From NCBI RefSeq assembly GCF_000975095.1, contig NZ_BBRD01000001.1, positions 1,321,467-1,385,466 on the forward strand: a stretch of DNA of 64,000 nt, in the 5' to 3' direction. A program made the translations under genes and the position numbers. Positions 1-8,104 of the stretch are shown here, one piece after another. The first letter of the stretch is position 1. Every line of letters begins with the position of its first letter. Origin of the DNA: Demequina aestuarii (GTDB lineage: Bacteria > Actinomycetota > Actinomycetes > Actinomycetales > Demequinaceae). Below the pieces are notes generated by a model that had not been told where the DNA came from, searched no databases, and saw nothing but the letters and a program-made list of their open reading frames with translations.

Positions 1-280
1 CCAAGTCGATCAGGCCTGTCGTGGGCGCGGTGATGCGAGTGAGCAGCTTCAGCAGCGTCGACTTGCCTGCGCCGTTGCGGCCGACGATGCCCAGCGCCTC
101 ACCCCATGGAATGTCCAGCGAGATGTCGTTCAGCGCGTGAAACTCGTCGTACTCGGGACGGCGGGTGGGATTGCGGAGCACATCCACGATGGCGTCGGTG
201 ATGCGATCGATGTGGGCGGTGCGCCGGTTGATGCGATAGACCTTCGTCAGATGCTCGACTGAGATGGCTGTATCGCGCAT
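1..280 (-). CDS. ABC transporter ATP-binding subunit of polysaccharide/teichoic-acid export type (5' part only)
   Basis: Only the first ~93 codons are in the window; the gene continues past the left edge. The protein opens with a short strand and a region ending in FHALNDISLDIPWGE, followed by the Walker A loop GRNGAGKST at about residues 78-86. The long insert between the first strand and Walker A, and the FxALxDISxxIPxGE wording, are typical of the Wzt/TagH family, the ATPase that powers export of lipid-linked polysaccharide or teichoic acid across the membrane. The permease partner should lie further left. It is divergent from the glycosyltransferase run that starts at 413, so it probably exports that locus's product. 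The ATG has no competing upstream start. Family call is firm; substrate is inferred from context. Confidence 0.85.
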   Translation of the reverse strand, partial: MRDTAISVEHLTKVYRINRRTAHIDRITDAIVDVLRNPTRRPEYDEFHALNDISLDIPWGEALGIVGRNGAGKSTLLKLLTRITAPTTGLIDL

Positions 281-412
281 ATAAACCCGATCTACCTCAA
301 GGAATACCACCGCGGAGAGTGACCTCGGCCGAGGTCTGAGCACACGCTACCACGCTCGATTCCGGCTCCTCTAGGATGATTCCAGTTGTCGCATCGGCCG
401 GAGGGAGGCCCT
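281..412. promoter_or_regulatory. Divergent intergenic region between ABC ATPase and glycosyltransferase run
   Basis: Must carry promoters for both directions. On the plus strand a TAGGAT box (372-377) is the best -10 candidate for the glycosyltransferase run, leaving a leader of about 30 nt that holds a strong ribosome binding site GGAGGGAGG (400-408). No convincing -35 box is visible. Confidence 0.4.
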
Positions 413-1387
413 GTGCCGGACCCCGCAGAGCCGCTCGACGACCGTTCGCGCCACGTCGTGGTCGTGCTCAATTGGAACGGCCGCGCCGACACCCTCGTGT
501 GCGTGGAGTCGATCCTCGCCGACCCCGATGCCCCCCAGGTGCTGGTAGTCGACAACGGTTCGACGGACGGGACGCTGGACGAGGTCACGCGTCGATGGCC
601 GGGTCTGCCTACGGTGCAGACTGGCGAGAACTTGGGCTTCGCCGGGGGCATGAACCGCGGAATCGCGTGGGCGCGTGCCCGGGGCGCCGCAGTGATCACG
701 GTGCTCAACAACGACACGGTGGTCCCCGTGGGGACGATGGGCGTGCTGCGATCCGCCGCCCGCGAGGGCGCGTGTGCCGTGAGCCCGGAGGTGCGCTATC
801 GAGACGAGCCCGATCGGGTGTGGTTCGCCGGCGGCACGCTGTCGCCACCCGACTGGTTTCCCCATCACACGCCTGCGGCGCGGCTGGCGCAGGCAGAGGG
901 CGACACCCGGACCGTCGACGTTCTGTCCGGATGCTGCGTGACCGCGTCCACCGAGGTATGGGGGGCCGTCGGAGGCTTCAATGAACGCTACTTCCTCAAC
1001 TTCGAGGACTCGGAATGGAGCGTCCGCGCGGCTCGCGCCGGCGTCAGCCTCCGTGTTCGCACGGATGCGGTCATCCTCCACGCCGTCTCGGCGTCATTCA
1101 CCGGCGCGGCTGCCAGCCTCGGGACGTACTACTACGTGCGCAACGGACTCGACTTCAACCGTGCCGCAGGCGGCGACTCCCGGGCCCGTCGACGGTTCGT
1201 GACCCGGGTCGCAAGAGACGCGGTCGCGCGCAGGCGCCGGGAGCGTGCGTGGCGTGCCGGAGCGCGGGAACTGCGCATGATCGCCCATGGGTGGGCGGAC
1301 TACTCGCGGGGCCGCATGGGCCCCGCGCCGGCGCGCCTGGCCCGTACCACCGCCCGCTGGGCGAGCGCCGGGGCCGGCTCGCCCTAG
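413..1387 (+). CDS. Glycosyltransferase family 2 (rhamnosyltransferase-like)
   Basis: 324-residue GT2 enzyme with GT-A fold, transferring a nucleotide-activated sugar to a growing envelope glycan on the cytoplasmic face. Visible motifs are VVDNGSTDGT early in the protein, NLGFAGGMNRG, and LNNDT in the place of the metal-binding DxD; this wording is usual for the WbbL-like rhamnosyltransferase group. I chose the GTG at 413 because GGAGGGAGG sits just upstream with ideal spacing; an in-frame TTG at 386 would lack one. First gene of the plus-strand polysaccharide run; 32 nt separate it from the next gene, which has its own promoter-like box. Acceptor and sugar cannot be read from sequence. Confidence 0.88.
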   Translation: MPDPAEPLDDRSRHVVVVLNWNGRADTLVCVESILADPDAPQVLVVDNGSTDGTLDEVTRRWPGLPTVQTGENLGFAGGMNRGIAWARARGAAVITVLNNDTVVPVGTMGVLRSAAREGACAVSPEVRYRDEPDRVWFAGGTLSPPDWFPHHTPAARLAQAEGDTRTVDVLSGCCVTASTEVWGAVGGFNERYFLNFEDSEWSVRAARAGVSLRVRTDAVILHAVSASFTGAAASLGTYYYVRNGLDFNRAAGGDSRARRRFVTRVARDAVARRRRERAWRAGARELRMIAHGWADYSRGRMGPAPARLARTTARWASAGAGSP

Positions 1388-1407
1388 TCGTGCTGGCACG
1401 GCGTCCC

Positions 1408-1413
1408 TAGGAT
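1408..1413 (+). promoter_or_regulatory. -10-like TAGGAT box, leaderless spacing
   Basis: TAGGAT is followed by exactly six bases and then the ATG at 1420. This is the arrangement expected for a leaderless transcript, and no ribosome binding site is present. No clear -35. Confidence 0.45.
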
Positions 1414-1419
1414 GAGCGC

Positions 1420-2814
1420 ATGTCCCGCTTCCAGGCGCCTCTGAGGTCGCGTGCGTGGGCGCCTGCAGTGGTGCTCTCCCTCGTGGCGCTCGCGGTCGGC
1501 AGCACCATGGCGGTGCTGAGCGTCGGGTACGACGGGTTCGCCATCCCGGTGGCGATCGCGCTGCTGGTGCTGGGCGTCGCCTCGGTCGACATGACCTTGG
1601 TGCCCATCGTCGCGGTGCCCGCGACCTTGGCGCTGATGCGAGTGGGGGGCGAGATCGCGGTGGCGGACGTCGCGCTGGCCGCCGGCACGATGGTCGCGCT
1701 GTTCCTGCTGCGCGGGTCGGGTGCGCTGGCGATGCAGCCGCTGCTCGTCGCGGGATCGCTCTACCTGGTGCTCGCCGTGCCCACCCTCATCATCAACCCC
1801 TACACCGCCAACCTGGTCGAGTGGGTCCACGAGCTGTTCCTGGTGCTCGGCAGCATGGTGGTGGGCTTCGCGATCGGCCGGGGCGGGCGTGCCCGGCTCG
1901 CGCTCTCCGTCTACGTGATGGTCTGTGCGGCGCTCGGCGTCGTCGCCGTCTTCCTCGCTCTCCAGTCCGCGCTGTCGAGCGGACAGTTCCTCCCGGTGTA
2001 CATCGGGGACCTCCACAAGAACACGCTCGGCGGGATGCTCGCGTCGGCCGCGATACTCGCCTATGCACGGCCGTCATGGACCGGCTGGACGCGAGGCAGC
2101 GCGCAGCTTGGCGTGGTGCTCTGCCTCGCCGGCGTGCTCGCCACCCAATCACGCCAAGGGATGATCGCGGCAGGCGTGGGCATGCTCATCGTCGGTGTGC
2201 GCCCCATCGTCAGGGGCATGCGCCGCCCGAAGCTCATCTGGATTCTTGCCGCCGTCGTGGCGGTGGGCATCGTCTTCAGCGTCAACCAGCAGCTCTCCGA
2301 GGACAACCCCTACAACAGCGCGAACGCCCGCCTGGCCTGGTTCGACAGTTCGATCGAGATCTGGAGGCAGTCGCCCGCCTTTGGGAACGGGCTGCGCTGG
2401 TGGTACACCGACCGATTCGGGGAGTCCTTCCAGCCGCCCAACGCGGAGCTCGAGGTGCTGACCTCGGTGGGAGTGGTGGGACTGATGGGATTCCTGCTCA
2501 TGTTCCTGGTCGCCGCAGTCGCGCTGATGCGCATGGAGCCCGTGTACGGAACGGTCGCGGTCGCGGTGGTGGCCGGACGCTTCGCCCAGGCCCAGTTCGA
2601 TCTCTACTGGGTCGCTGGTCAAGCGTCGCTGCTGTGGATCGTCGCGGGCATCGTCTACGGGGTGCGGGAGCGCGACCGGTTCCTCGGCATCGACCGCACC
2701 GCCAGCGCCATGCGGGAGCACGCCGCCCGTTCCGGCGTGCCTCACCGAGGCTCCGGCCGGGACCGGGTGGCCCGTGTGGACCGGGCTGGCAGCGCGGTCC
2801 GTGACCCCAGGTGA
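1420..2814 (+). CDS. O-antigen ligase/polymerase-like integral membrane protein
   Basis: 464 residues with about a dozen hydrophobic segments, starting near residue 12 and ending near 415, plus a basic cytoplasmic tail. The layout, the large extracytoplasmic loop before the last helices (around residues 290-345, NGLRWWYTDRFGES) and the setting among glycosyltransferases fit the Wzy/WaaL-like O-antigen ligase superfamily, which polymerises or ligates undecaprenyl-linked glycans outside the membrane. Sequence in this family is weakly conserved, so polymerase versus ligase cannot be decided. Its TGA lies within the GTGA overlap with the next gene, so the two are translationally coupled. The last ~40 residues (RSGVPHRGSGRDR) are Arg/Gly-rich and not membrane-like. 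Confidence 0.8.
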   Translation: MSRFQAPLRSRAWAPAVVLSLVALAVGSTMAVLSVGYDGFAIPVAIALLVLGVASVDMTLVPIVAVPATLALMRVGGEIAVADVALAAGTMVALFLLRGSGALAMQPLLVAGSLYLVLAVPTLIINPYTANLVEWVHELFLVLGSMVVGFAIGRGGRARLALSVYVMVCAALGVVAVFLALQSALSSGQFLPVYIGDLHKNTLGGMLASAAILAYARPSWTGWTRGSAQLGVVLCLAGVLATQSRQGMIAAGVGMLIVGVRPIVRGMRRPKLIWILAAVVAVGIVFSVNQQLSEDNPYNSANARLAWFDSSIEIWRQSPAFGNGLRWWYTDRFGESFQPPNAELEVLTSVGVVGLMGFLLMFLVAAVALMRMEPVYGTVAVAVVAGRFAQAQFDLYWVAGQASLLWIVAGIVYGVRERDRFLGIDRTASAMREHAARSGVPHRGSGRDRVARVDRAGSAVRDPR

Positions 2815-3953
2815 GAACCGTCTATCACGTGATCACCCCGGGTGATCACTACTCGCCCCGGACGGGGTCCGCGATCCCCACGGTCGTCGACGGCCTTGCG
2901 TCGGCGAGCGCTCGCGACGACGCGCCTGCCTATCGACACGTGGTGGTGCTCGACCGCACCACGTACAGGCCCCGGTACAGCAGTGCCGATGTGCTCGAGT
3001 ACTCCCCTTCCGCCCCGTCGTCCCGAGCCGACCGGCTCCTTGACTACGGTCGCGCCGTCATGGGCCGCGACCGAGCGGCATTGCTGCGCCCGTATGTGCC
3101 GGTGTTGGCCGTCCTCCGGGATGCTTCCCCGGGGATCGTCGTGGCTCACAACGCACCCTTCCTGGGCCCTGCGCTGGCCCGCACGCCGCACCGCATCGTG
3201 CTGCACGCCCACAATGCCCTCCCCGCCTCGATGCGCCGTCACGAGGCACGCAGGTGGGTGGGCAGCGCCGCTGCGCTGGTCTGTGTCAGCTCCGATCACG
3301 CCGCGGCGACCCGGGAACGTCTCCCCGCAGGCCTGCGCGACACCGTGCATGTGGTGCGACATGGCGTGGACCCGCTGGCGTTCGCACCCGGCCCACGCCC
3401 CCCGTCACCCATCCGGTTCGTGTTCGTGGGCCGCACGATTGCGCACAAGGGCGCCGATGTCCTCGTCGAAGCGGCTCGGCGGCTGGCCCGGTCGGACGTC
3501 GAGGTGGTGGTGGTGGGCAGCCATGGGTTCGATCCTCACGCTCCCCTCACTGGCTACGAGCGTGCACTACGGGAGGCCGCGGCGGCATCCCTCACCCCCG
3601 TCACCTTCCTCCCGTTCACGGACCGGTCCGAACTGCCAGGCCTGCTCGCGGCTGCACACGCGCTCGTGGTGCCGTCGCGCTGGCGCGAGCCGGCGGGCCT
3701 CACCGTGGGTGAGGGCATGGCGAGCGGCGCCGTGGTGATCGCGAGTGCGGTGGGAGGGATCCCTGAGCTGCTTGGGGACGCAGGCGTGGTGATCCCCCCC
3801 GACAGCGCCACGGCGCTGGCGACGGCGATGGCGCGCGTGGCGGACGATCCCGAGTTCCGCGCCGCCAAGAGCGCGCTGGCCCGCGAGCGGGCTCAGGCGC
3901 ACGACTGGGCGTGGGCCTGGCGCCAGATGCGCGACGTCCTCGACGCAATATGA
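2811..3953 (+). CDS. Glycosyltransferase family 4
   Basis: 380-residue GT-B enzyme. The C-terminal half carries the GT4 signature: FVGRTIAHKGADVLVEA, then PSRWREPAGLTVGEGMASG with the E-x7-E-type pair that contacts the donor sugar nucleotide, and AVGGIPELL. The N-terminal half has HVITPGDHYSPRTG, a glycine/proline-rich first loop as in other GT4 proteins, and HAHNALP. The GTG start overlaps the previous stop (GTGA) and is the only start that keeps the N-terminal loop. Predicted cytoplasmic, adding one sugar to the repeat unit. A 21-bp perfect palindrome lies in its first codons (2829-2849). Confidence 0.88.
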   Translation: MRTVYHVITPGDHYSPRTGSAIPTVVDGLASASARDDAPAYRHVVVLDRTTYRPRYSSADVLEYSPSAPSSRADRLLDYGRAVMGRDRAALLRPYVPVLAVLRDASPGIVVAHNAPFLGPALARTPHRIVLHAHNALPASMRRHEARRWVGSAAALVCVSSDHAAATRERLPAGLRDTVHVVRHGVDPLAFAPGPRPPSPIRFVFVGRTIAHKGADVLVEAARRLARSDVEVVVVGSHGFDPHAPLTGYERALREAAAASLTPVTFLPFTDRSELPGLLAAAHALVVPSRWREPAGLTVGEGMASGAVVIASAVGGIPELLGDAGVVIPPDSATALATAMARVADDPEFRAAKSALARERAQAHDWAWAWRQMRDVLDAI

Positions 3954-4015
3954 GGCCTATCCGTGGCGACTGACCCCCATTACAGTGGAGCGATCCGCAC
4001 GCTGAGGGAGGTTCC

Positions 4016-5953
4016 GTGAGGGTGCAACGCATCGCGCATCACGCGGTCGTCTCGGCCTGGCGCGAACGCGAACGCGCCCTCATCGCCCAGGGCCACCGCG
4101 TGGACCTGGTCTCCGCCACCGTGTGGAACGAGGGTGGGCATCCCGTCACGCTGAGTGCCGACGGCGACGACTTCGTGCGGCCGGCGCGCACCTGGGGCAC
4201 CCACCCCAACGGGTTTGTGTACTCTCCCGGCGCGCTGTGGCGAGCGCTCGGCACGGAGGTCGATGTCCTCGACCTGCACGAGGAGCCCTACGCACTCGCG
4301 ACGGCCGAGGTGCTCGCGCTCCGCGCGCTCAGGCGCAGACGCGCGCCGTACGTTCTCTACTCGGCACAGAACATCGACAAGCGCTTTCCGGCCCCGTTCC
4401 GATGGGCGGAGCGCCGGGCTCTCAGGGGCGCCGCGGGCGCGTATGTCTGCAATGCGGAGGCCGGACGCATCCTGAGGCGCAAGGGACTGCGGGGACCGGT
4501 GCACACGATCCCGCTGGGAGTCGACACCACGGTGTTCGCCCCGGTGGACCGATCCGCGCCGAGAGGCCGGGCCACGGTCGGCTACGTGGGCCGGCTCGCC
4601 ACCCATAAGGGCGTCGACGTCCTGCTGCGTGCCATTGCCGCCCAGCCGCTGCTCCGGCTCGTCATCGTGGGCGACGGGCCCGAGCGCGCCGCGCTCGCTG
4701 ACCTCGCCCGCGCGTTGAGCATTGCAGAGCGGGTGGACTTCGTGGGCTTCGCCGCGGACAGCGCGCTGGTCGAGCACTACCGGTCGTTCGACGTCGTCGC
4801 GGTGCCGTCACGGTCCACCCCGAACTGGCTCGAGCAGTTCGGCCGCGTCGCGATCGAGGCGATGGCATGCGGAGTCCCCGTGGTCGCGACCCATACCGGG
4901 GCGCTGCCTGACGTCGTCGGTGCCGCAGGAGTCCTGGTGCCGGAGGGGGATGCCCACGCTCTGGGAGAGGCGCTCGTGGCGGCGACGCGCCCCGGGTACT
5001 GGGAAGAGCTGCGCACCGCGGGCCTCCAGCACGCCGCGCGGTGTGACTGGGCCAGCGTCGCGGCCCAGATGGCGGAGCTCTACACCGAGGCTCGCGAAAG
5101 CGCCCCGCGCACTCTCGACGCCGTCATCGTCGCGTACGGCGCGCCCGACGGGCTCGACGCCACGCTGACGGCCCTCGACGGCCAGGTGCCCGCACTCGTC
5201 GTCGACAACTCCTCGCTCCCCGCCACGCGCGACGTGTGCGAGCGACACGGGATCGAATACGTCGATGCGGGTTCCAACCTCGGCTTCGCGGCTGGCGTGA
5301 ACAGGGGCCTCCGTGCGCTCGCCGAGCATGGGAGGGCAGGCGACGTGCTGCTGCTGAACCCTGACGCCACCATCGGCGCGGAGGCGGTGGCCGAGATGCA
5401 TCGGCTCCTGAGCGCTGATCGGAACCTGGCTGCGGTGGGGGCCCACCAGGTGGACCCGGTGTCGCGCGCACGAGCGCGGGTGTGGTGGCCGTTCCCTACG
5501 CCGTGGGGAGCGTGGGTCGAGGCGATGGGCCTCGGCCGTCTGCGCACCGCCCACGGCTTCGCCATCGGATCCGTGCTGTTGCTGCGTCGTGAAGCGCTCG
5601 ACGCCCTCGGTGCGCTGGATGAGAGGTTCTTCCTCTACGCAGAGGAGGTCGACTGGCAGCGACGTGCGCGCCGGGCCGGCTGGGCCATCGCCGTGGCCGA
5701 CGTCGAGGCGACGCACGTGGGAGCCGGCACGGGCGGCGACCCTGGCGCCCGCGAGGCCTACTTCTACGGATCCGCCGAGCGTTACATTCGCAAGCACTAT
5801 CGGGCGTGGGGCTGGCAGGTCTACCGCGCCGCCACGGTGACGGGTGCGACGGTGAGGGCCCTCCTCCTCAGGGGCGCCCGTGCCCGGGAGGCGGCACGCC
5901 GACGACGCATCTTCGTCGAAGGGCCGCAGGCCTGGGAGCGACAGTGGCGATGA
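4016..5953 (+). CDS. Two-domain glycosyltransferase: GT4 fused to GT2
   Basis: 645 residues. Residues ~1-360 form a GT4 (GT-B) enzyme: VGYVGRLATHKGVDVLLRA, VGDGPERAAL, and EQFGRVAIEAMACGVPVVATHTGALPD in two steps. Residues ~367-620 form a complete GT2 (GT-A) enzyme: VVDNSS, SNLGFAAGVNRG, LLNPDA at the metal site and YAEEVDWQRRARRAGW. The two enzymes normally sit on separate genes, so this protein should add two successive sugars. The GTG start follows GAGGGAGG with good spacing; a TACAGT box at 3981-3986 may be its -10. It ends in an ATGA overlap with the next gene. Codon use is uniform across the joint, which argues against an assembly artefact. Confidence 0.88.
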   Translation: MRVQRIAHHAVVSAWRERERALIAQGHRVDLVSATVWNEGGHPVTLSADGDDFVRPARTWGTHPNGFVYSPGALWRALGTEVDVLDLHEEPYALATAEVLALRALRRRRAPYVLYSAQNIDKRFPAPFRWAERRALRGAAGAYVCNAEAGRILRRKGLRGPVHTIPLGVDTTVFAPVDRSAPRGRATVGYVGRLATHKGVDVLLRAIAAQPLLRLVIVGDGPERAALADLARALSIAERVDFVGFAADSALVEHYRSFDVVAVPSRSTPNWLEQFGRVAIEAMACGVPVVATHTGALPDVVGAAGVLVPEGDAHALGEALVAATRPGYWEELRTAGLQHAARCDWASVAAQMAELYTEARESAPRTLDAVIVAYGAPDGLDATLTALDGQVPALVVDNSSLPATRDVCERHGIEYVDAGSNLGFAAGVNRGLRALAEHGRAGDVLLLNPDATIGAEAVAEMHRLLSADRNLAAVGAHQVDPVSRARARVWWPFPTPWGAWVEAMGLGRLRTAHGFAIGSVLLLRREALDALGALDERFFLYAEEVDWQRRARRAGWAIAVADVEATHVGAGTGGDPGAREAYFYGSAERYIRKHYRAWGWQVYRAATVTGATVRALLLRGARAREAARRRRIFVEGPQAWERQWR

Positions 5954-6972
5954 CGGCTCACACGCTCGTCCACGTGGTCTGCACTGACGCCTTTGCCGGC
6001 GTGGAACGCCACGTGCTCTCCACGGCGGTCCACCAATCGCGTCACGGCCACCAGGTGGTGGTCGTCGGGGGCTCGCGGGCACACCTCGAGCCTGCTCTTG
6101 ACGAGGCCGGCGCGCGCTGGCTGCCTGGCGCCACGCTGGTCGAGGCGTGGCAATCGCTGCGGAGTCTCAACGCACCAGCGCTGCTCATCACCCACATGAC
6201 CGCGGCCGATGCGCTGGGCGGCTGGTGGTCGCTGCGGACGGGGGCGCCGGTCGTGAGCATCCGCCACTTCGCTGCACCACGTGGGGGTCGCTCCGTCACC
6301 CGCGCCCTGCTGCGCCCCATCGTGCGGCGAATCCGTGCTCAGATCGCGGTGTCGCACTACGTCGCCGACGCGATCGGTGCGCCCTCGACAGTGGTGCACA
6401 CGGGCGTCGAGCCATCCCTGTCGTCGTCATTGTCCCGCGAGAACGTCGCCCTGATCGTGCAACGGCTCGAACCGGAGAAGGACACCGCCACCGCTCTGCG
6501 GGCCTGGGCCCAGTCGGGCCCACCCGCCGGGTGGAGGCTGCTCGTGGCGGGCGACGGCTCCGAGCGGGCCTCCCTCGAGCGGCTGGCGGCGACGGAGCCA
6601 TCGGTGACATTCCTCGGAGCCATCGACACGGTGCCCGACCTCATGGCGCGGGCCTCGCTCCTGCTCGCGCCCACTCCGCGCGAAGGCCTCGGGATCTCTG
6701 TGCTCGAGGCGATGTCCCACGGCGTCGCTGTCGTCGCCACCGACGCTGGTGGCCACCGGGAGACCGTCGGATCGGTCCCCGGTGCCGCGCTCTTCCCGCC
6801 GGGAGACGCAGGCGCAGCTGCGACCTTGATCGCAGGGCTCGTCGCCGAGTCCGAGCGCCGCGAGTCCTACGGTGTCGCCCTCGCTCGCCGTCAGCGGGAC
6901 GCCTTCGACCGCGACACCCAGACATCCGCCCTGACACGGGCGATCCTTGCTGCGGGCGCTGCACATGGCTGA
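5950..6972 (+). CDS. Glycosyltransferase family 4
   Basis: 340-residue GT4. The N-terminal part reads HVVCTDAFAGVERHVL, the usual glycine-containing first loop, and HMTAADALGG. The C-terminal part has VQRLEPEKDTATALRAW, VAGDGSERASLERL, and TPREGLGISVLEAMSHGV, whose E..E pair binds the donor diphosphate. The start is either the GTG at 5944 or the ATG at 5950; I prefer the ATG because it forms the ATGA overlap seen repeatedly in this operon. Slightly short for GT4 (usually 360-400) because the N-terminal domain is compact. Donor and acceptor unknown. Confidence 0.87.
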   Translation: MTAHTLVHVVCTDAFAGVERHVLSTAVHQSRHGHQVVVVGGSRAHLEPALDEAGARWLPGATLVEAWQSLRSLNAPALLITHMTAADALGGWWSLRTGAPVVSIRHFAAPRGGRSVTRALLRPIVRRIRAQIAVSHYVADAIGAPSTVVHTGVEPSLSSSLSRENVALIVQRLEPEKDTATALRAWAQSGPPAGWRLLVAGDGSERASLERLAATEPSVTFLGAIDTVPDLMARASLLLAPTPREGLGISVLEAMSHGVAVVATDAGGHRETVGSVPGAALFPPGDAGAAATLIAGLVAESERRESYGVALARRQRDAFDRDTQTSALTRAILAAGAAHG

Positions 6973-8104
6973 CACGTGGAACCTTGGCGTGGTCTCGCTC
7001 GAGCCCTGGGACCGCATCTGGCGGCGCAACCAGCACCTGGTGGACCGGCTGCTGGCCCTGTCACCCGGGCTGACGGTGACATTCGTGACGCCCCCGGCCG
7101 ACCCCTTGCACGCCGCCACGAAGGGGCGCACCCCGCGTCCCGGCGCGCGGTCACAGGTGGTGGCCGGCTACGAGGAGCGCCTGACGACCTTCCAACCGAC
7201 GAAATGGCTGCCCGGGTCCTTCGGCGCCGCCGGGGATCGCGGACTCGATCGATCCATCTCTCGCCACCTGCGACGCGGCCGCGGCGTGGACGCACTCTGG
7301 ATCAACGATCCCCGCCGCGCCGGGGTGGCGCGGCTGCTCGAGGTGCCGACGCTGTACGACGTCACCGACGACTGGACAGAGGCCCGACGCGCACCTCGGG
7401 AGCGGGCCCGGCTCGTGGACGGTGACGCGTGGCTCACGCACCATGCCGCTGCGGTCGTGGTCTGCTCCCCCGCCCTGCAGATGAGCAAAGGCGGCACGCT
7501 CATCCGCAACGCCGTCGACGTCGCTGCCTACCGCGCACCACAGCCCCGCCCTCACGACCTTCCCCAGCGCACGGCACTGTACTGCGGCACCCTGCACGAG
7601 GACCGGCTCGACATCGACCTCGTGATCGCTGTGGGTGAGCACCTGGCGGCGCACGACGCCGTCCTCGCGCTGCTGGGCCCGGTGGCGCTCACCGAGACCA
7701 ATGGCAGACGACTCCTCCGCGCCCCGGGGATCACGGTGCTCGGCGCTCGAGGGTTCGAGGATGTGCCCGCGTACCTCCAGCACGCGGATGTCCTGGTGGT
7801 GCCGCATCTGGTCGACGACTTCACCGCGACCCTGGATCCGATCAAGCTGTATGAATATCTCGCGGTTGGCCGACCCATCGTGTCCACACCCTGTGCCGGC
7901 TTCGTGGACGCCGCCGTCGAGGGACTCGTCACCGTAGTCGCTCCCGCACAATTCGCCGAGGCCGTCGACGCGGCCTTCGCGGCCCGGCACGAGCCCCGCG
8001 AGCCGGCCGACGTCGCGGATTGGGCCGACCGCGCCAGCCAGATGCTCGAGGTCCTCGACGAGCTCCGTCGCCCCTCGACCGCCACCCCAGGAGCCGCACC
8101 ATGA
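6965..8104 (+). CDS. Glycosyltransferase, TuaH-like (teichuronic-acid type)
   Basis: 379 residues. Opening MADTWNLGVVSLEPWD, then RRNQHLVDRLL, TLYDVTDDW and a C-terminal half with KLYEYLAVGRPIVSTPC resemble the TuaH-like glycosyltransferases of Gram-positive cell wall polysaccharide loci, which lack the full GT4 E-x7-E motif but keep the GT-B fold. The ATG at 6965 overlaps the previous gene by 8 nt, keeping the tight operon; an upstream TTG would add six residues without a better ribosome site. Ends in an ATGA overlap. The similarity to TuaH is from memory of family wording, not from an alignment. Confidence 0.75.
   Translation: MADTWNLGVVSLEPWDRIWRRNQHLVDRLLALSPGLTVTFVTPPADPLHAATKGRTPRPGARSQVVAGYEERLTTFQPTKWLPGSFGAAGDRGLDRSISRHLRRGRGVDALWINDPRRAGVARLLEVPTLYDVTDDWTEARRAPRERARLVDGDAWLTHHAAAVVVCSPALQMSKGGTLIRNAVDVAAYRAPQPRPHDLPQRTALYCGTLHEDRLDIDLVIAVGEHLAAHDAVLALLGPVALTETNGRRLLRAPGITVLGARGFEDVPAYLQHADVLVVPHLVDDFTATLDPIKLYEYLAVGRPIVSTPCAGFVDAAVEGLVTVVAPAQFAEAVDAAFAARHEPREPADVADWADRASQMLEVLDELRRPSTATPGAAP

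Noticed and set aside
371-1081. Long antisense frames opposite the first glycosyltransferase
   Set aside because: His/Arg/Gly-rich shadows of high-GC coding DNA without family motifs.
5806-5949. Longer start for the third GT4 gene (48 more codons)
   Set aside because: Extension is antisense-like to the preceding GT2 end; the ATGA overlap start is better.
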